NCBI GenBank assembly: GCA_003232015.1
Contig: QIKU01000217.1
Coordinates: 1-19,303 of the forward strand
DNA from: Gammaproteobacteria bacterium
Lineage (GTDB): Bacteria; Pseudomonadota; Gammaproteobacteria; UBA6429
DNA: 19,303 bases
Direction of reading: 5' to 3'
Translations under genes and position numbers: made by a program
Notes under the pieces: generated by a model
Told to the model about the DNA's origin: nothing
What the model saw: only the letters and a program-made list of their open reading frames with translations
The model's database searches: none
In this document: positions 15,724-19,303 of the stretch, piece after piece
How positions within the stretch are numbered: position 1 is the first letter of the stretch
Layout of the letters: every line of letters starts with the position of its first letter

Positions 15724-16218
15724 CTAGTGCTTGCGATTATCCGGTATCGCATTTTGTGCGGCAATACCCGAGCCAACTTCATCTGCCGTCGCATCACGAA
15801 TTTCTTTAACATTTAAATTAAAGGTCATCGTTTTACCTGCATAAGGATGGTTACCGTCTAATTCAATTTCACCATTTTCAATTTTAGTGACGATCATTGT
15901 TTTTGTTTGACCATCTTCATTTTGAAATTGCGCTTCTTTACCCAGCTCCCTATATTCTTCGGGAACATTTTCCAACTGGTCTCTAAAAATAAGCGACTCG
16001 TCATATTCACCGAAACCTTCTTTTGGTGGAACGGCTACTTTAATGCTATCACCGACTTCCTTGCCTTCCATTGCTTCTGCAATTTTAGGAATAACACGAT
16101 CATCTGAACCGTGTACATAAGCCATTGGCATATCGGATTGTTCCTGAACATTACCTTGTTCGTCCATAATGGAGTAGGTGAAGGTAACGACTTTTTGATT
16201 AGCTACTTTTTCTGACAT
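15724..16218 (-). CDS. SlyD-like FKBP-type peptidyl-prolyl isomerase
   Basis: It is predicted to catalyse prolyl cis-trans isomerisation and to act as a cytoplasmic folding helper. The 164-residue product has the SlyD layout: an FKBP half (VVTFTYSIMDEQG, 10-22), YVHGSDDRVIP (34-44), AMEGKEVGD (49-57) and VPPKEGFGEYD (63-73). An insert-in-flap chaperone domain (about 74-125) follows, then NHPYAGKTMTF (123-133), which closes the FKBP fold. The tail is short and lacks the His/Cys-rich metal-binding region of E. coli SlyD, so a role in nickel handling is unlikely. The usual IPGLEKAL helix reads IPKIAEAM here. AAGAG precedes the ATG. Its place between atpC and glmU is unusual, since these two are normally adjacent. 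It follows the atp terminator, so it needs its own promoter, and probably heads an operon with glmU and glmS. Confidence 0.92.
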   Translation of the reverse strand: MSEKVANQKVVTFTYSIMDEQGNVQEQSDMPMAYVHGSDDRVIPKIAEAMEGKEVGDSIKVAVPPKEGFGEYDESLIFRDQLENVPEEYRELGKEAQFQNEDGQTKTMIVTKIENGEIELDGNHPYAGKTMTFNLNVKEIRDATADEVGSGIAAQNAIPDNRKH

Positions 16219-16243
16219 TTTATATTACTCTTAAATATATTTT

Positions 16244-16317
16244 TTAACCACGGCGGGCAAGGCGAAAAGCAAAATATTTCATTATCATTGCGAGCGATAG
16301 CGTGCCCCCGCGGTTAA
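16244..16317. repeat. Long imperfect inverted repeat upstream of the FKBP gene
   Basis: The left arm, TTAACCACGGCGGGCA (16244-16259), pairs with the right arm TGCCCCCGCGGTTAA (16303-16317), with one mismatch and one bulged base. The loop is about 43 bases. The arms are GC-rich in an otherwise AT-rich spacer. It could be a REP/BIME-like or small transposon-derived element, or an mRNA leader structure. No second copy was seen in the window. Confidence 0.45.
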
Positions 16318-16336
16318 TCTTCTCTTTTTTAAATAC

Positions 16337-16365
16337 AAAAAAAGGCAGTATAACCGCCTTTTTTT
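16337..16365 (-). terminator. Rho-independent terminator of the atp operon
   Basis: AAAAAAAGGC (16337-16346) and GCCTTTTTTT (16356-16365) are perfect complements. On the minus strand the stem extends inward as GGCGGT-TAT-ACTGCC with one G-U pair, followed by seven T. It lies 24 bases after the atpC stop. The A-tract makes it potentially active in both directions. Confidence 0.88.
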
Positions 16366-16388
16366 GCGAATCTGTTAACTAATTACAA

Positions 16389-16814
16389 TTAACCTTTCCT
16401 TTTACTTCGCATACGTGAAATGGCCTGAAGTTGCGCCATAGCTTCTGCGAGTTCTGCCTGCGCGTCTGCCATATTGATTTCACTTGACTGATCTTTGAGC
16501 GCCTGCTCGGCTTTCGCCTTTGCTTCCAGTGCGGCGGCTTCGTCCAGATCGGCTGCACGCACCGCCGTGTCCGACAAAATGGTGACTACATGTGGCTGCA
16601 CTTCAAGAATACCACCTGATACATAGATTGATTCTTCTTCACCACCTTGCTTTGTAATGCGGACTTCACCCGGTTTTAAGGGTGTTAACATTTGGGTGTG
16701 ACGCGGGTAAATACCCACTTCGCCCATTACCGCCGGAGCAACAACGATTTCGCAAACACCTGAAAAAATTTCATGCTCTGCGCTTACGATGTCTAAATGC
16801 ATTGTCATAGCCAT
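16389..16814 (-). CDS. atpC: ATP synthase F1 epsilon subunit
   Basis: Epsilon is part of the rotating central stalk of F1 and can inhibit ATP hydrolysis through its C-terminal helices. The 141-residue product matches the E. coli length (139) and opens [19 protein letters not shown]. The beta-sandwich half includes [23 protein letters not shown] (31-53) and [12 protein letters not shown] (63-74), followed by the helical hairpin (about 88-138), rich in Ala, Glu and Lys. AAGG nine bases upstream supports the ATG at 16814. It is the last gene of the atp operon, followed by a strong terminator, and is separated from atpD by an unusually long, hairpin-filled spacer. Confidence 0.98.
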   Translation of the reverse strand: MAMTMHLDIVSAEHEIFSGVCEIVVAPAVMGEVGIYPRHTQMLTPLKPGEVRITKQGGEEESIYVSGGILEVQPHVVTILSDTAVRAADLDEAAALEAKAKAEQALKDQSSEINMADAQAELAEAMAQLQAISRMRSKRKG

Positions 16815-16845
16815 GACTAATTACCTTTATTTAAACTTCAAAATA

Positions 16846-16924
16846 CCCCATGCTCGCTATAAGATTATGGGGCTTCTTAAGGGGAGAAGTTCTCCCCTTA
16901 AGTCGTCAACTTAAACAGTTGACG
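16846..16924. repeat. Three consecutive hairpins in the atpD-atpC spacer
   Basis: Three perfect inverted repeats follow each other. CCCCAT/ATGGGG (16846-16851 and 16867-16872) has a 15-base loop. CTTAAGGGGAGA/TCTCCCCTTAAG (16876-16887 and 16891-16902) has a 12-bp stem and 3-base loop. CGTCAACT/AGTTGACG (16904-16911 and 16917-16924) has an 8-bp stem and 5-base loop. None is followed by a T-run on the minus strand, so they are not simple terminators. They lie between the atpD stop and the atpC ribosome-binding site. Confidence 0.8.
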
Positions 16925-16943
16925 CCAATAAATATATTATGGA

Positions 16944-18365
<1,422 letters not shown>

Positions 18366-18427
18366 TTAAAGTTTAAATTCTATAAATTTCTTAATTTGGC
18401 ATATCTTAAATAAAGTATCACTAAGCA

Positions 18428-19288
18428 CTATACCGCAGCTGCACCACTGACAATTTCGGAAATTTCCTGAGTAATCGCCGCTTGTCGTGCTTTGTTATAT
18501 ACAAGTTGTAAGTCATCAATTAAATCGCCCGCATTATCGGTTGCTGCTTTCATTGCAACCATGCGCGATGCCATTTCACAGGCAATGTTTTCAATCACAC
18601 CCTGATAAACCAGTGATTCGATATAACGGATCATCAAGTTATCTAATACATCTTTTGCATTTGGCTCGTAAATATAATCCCAGTGGTGCTTTAATTCCCT
18701 GTCATCTTCCATTGAAGCAATGGGTAACAGCTGATCGACACGAGGCTCCTGCGTCATGGTATTAACAAACTCATTCGATACTATAAATAATCGGTCTATC
18801 CCGCCATCGTTATAAGCGTCAAGCATTGTCTTTACTGTACCGATTAAATCGGTAAGGGATGGTGCATCTCCCAAATGAGTTGCCTGTGCGCGCAAATTAC
18901 CTAAGCGCTTGAAAAAACCCTGTGCTTTTGAGCCGATGGTGCAAAACTCTACTTCAACATTTTTATCACCCCAGTCTTTCATATGAGCAAGGGTTGCCTT
19001 AAATAAATTATTATTTAAACCACCACAAAGACCACGGTCTGATGAAACTACAATATAACCGACACGTTTTACCTCACGCTCTAAAAGATAAGGATGCTTG
19101 TACTCGGTATGCGCAAAAGCTAAATGTGCGATCACCTGACGCATTTTTTGCGCGTAGGGGCGCGAGGCTCGCATACGTTCCTGCGCTTTACGCATTTTAC
19201 TCGCCGCAACCATTTCCATCGCGCTGGTGATCTTTTGTGTATTTTGCACACTCTTGATCTGGGTACGTATCTCTTTACCGCTTGCCAT
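18428..19288 (-). CDS. atpG: ATP synthase F1 gamma subunit
   Basis: Gamma is the rotating shaft that couples proton flow through Fo to catalysis in the alpha-beta ring. The 286-residue product is complete (E. coli 287). It starts [20 protein letters not shown], with the long N-terminal helix continuing through [16 protein letters not shown]. The central domain has [15 protein letters not shown] (about 83-97). The conserved C-terminal helix reads [20 protein letters not shown] and ends [17 protein letters not shown] about nine bases upstream supports the ATG at 19288. The rest of the operon (atpA, atpH, atpF, atpE, atpB and possibly atpI) is expected to the right of the window. Confidence 0.99.
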   Translation of the reverse strand: MASGKEIRTQIKSVQNTQKITSAMEMVAASKMRKAQERMRASRPYAQKMRQVIAHLAFAHTEYKHPYLLEREVKRVGYIVVSSDRGLCGGLNNNLFKATLAHMKDWGDKNVEVEFCTIGSKAQGFFKRLGNLRAQATHLGDAPSLTDLIGTVKTMLDAYNDGGIDRLFIVSNEFVNTMTQEPRVDQLLPIASMEDDRELKHHWDYIYEPNAKDVLDNLMIRYIESLVYQGVIENIACEMASRMVAMKAATDNAGDLIDDLQLVYNKARQAAITQEISEIVSGAAAV

Positions 19289-19303
19289 AAACTTTTACCT
19301 GGT

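Noticed and set aside
15724..15790. Metal-binding tail of SlyD
   Set aside because: The C-terminus after residue 140 has a single His and no Cys, so the His/Cys-rich nickel-binding tail of E. coli SlyD is absent.

Overview
The window is a chromosomal stretch from a free-living gammaproteobacterium, moderately AT-rich by eye. UvrD, GlmU, GlmS and the F1 ATP synthase subunits gamma, beta and epsilon all resemble their E. coli counterparts closely along their whole length. The order atpG-atpD-atpC then glmU-glmS is the usual gammaproteobacterial order near the chromosome origin. The homoserine kinase is the phosphotransferase-fold type found in pseudomonads. The genus cannot be fixed from sequence alone. 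No rRNA, tRNA, CRISPR array, transposase or prophage gene was seen.

Left part (1-6114): an incomplete exported protein with an alpha/beta-hydrolase look runs off the left edge on the minus strand. It is divergent from uvrD (plus). uvrD converges on a large membrane protein with two PAS domains, a GGDEF domain and an EAL-type domain (minus), which probably makes and breaks cyclic di-GMP.

Middle part (6115-10985): a 400-base regulatory gap precedes dctP, a Tat-exported TRAP binding protein of the TakP/oxoacid type (plus). Then, on the minus strand, come msrB, an unrecognised membrane protein with a C-terminal Sm/LSm-like segment and its own near-consensus promoter, and the TRAP permease pair dctM and dctQ. 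The binding protein is therefore split from its presumed permease by two unrelated genes on the opposite strand.

A 314-base gap (10986-11299) holds two perfect DnaA boxes, two near-matches, a perfect IHF consensus site, an AT-rich stretch, and a candidate dctQ promoter with a repeated operator-like motif. It resembles a DnaA-titrating or DnaA-reactivating locus (datA/DARS class) more than an origin. This is the most interesting non-coding region.

Right part (11300-19303, all minus strand): thrB, glmS, glmU, a SlyD-like FKBP prolyl isomerase, atpC, atpD and atpG, with transcription running from atpG towards thrB. glmU and glmS together make UDP-GlcNAc for peptidoglycan and LPS. A strong terminator closes the atp operon after atpC. 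The FKBP gene sits between atpC and glmU, where these are usually neighbours. The atpD-atpC spacer is unusually long and holds three consecutive perfect hairpins.
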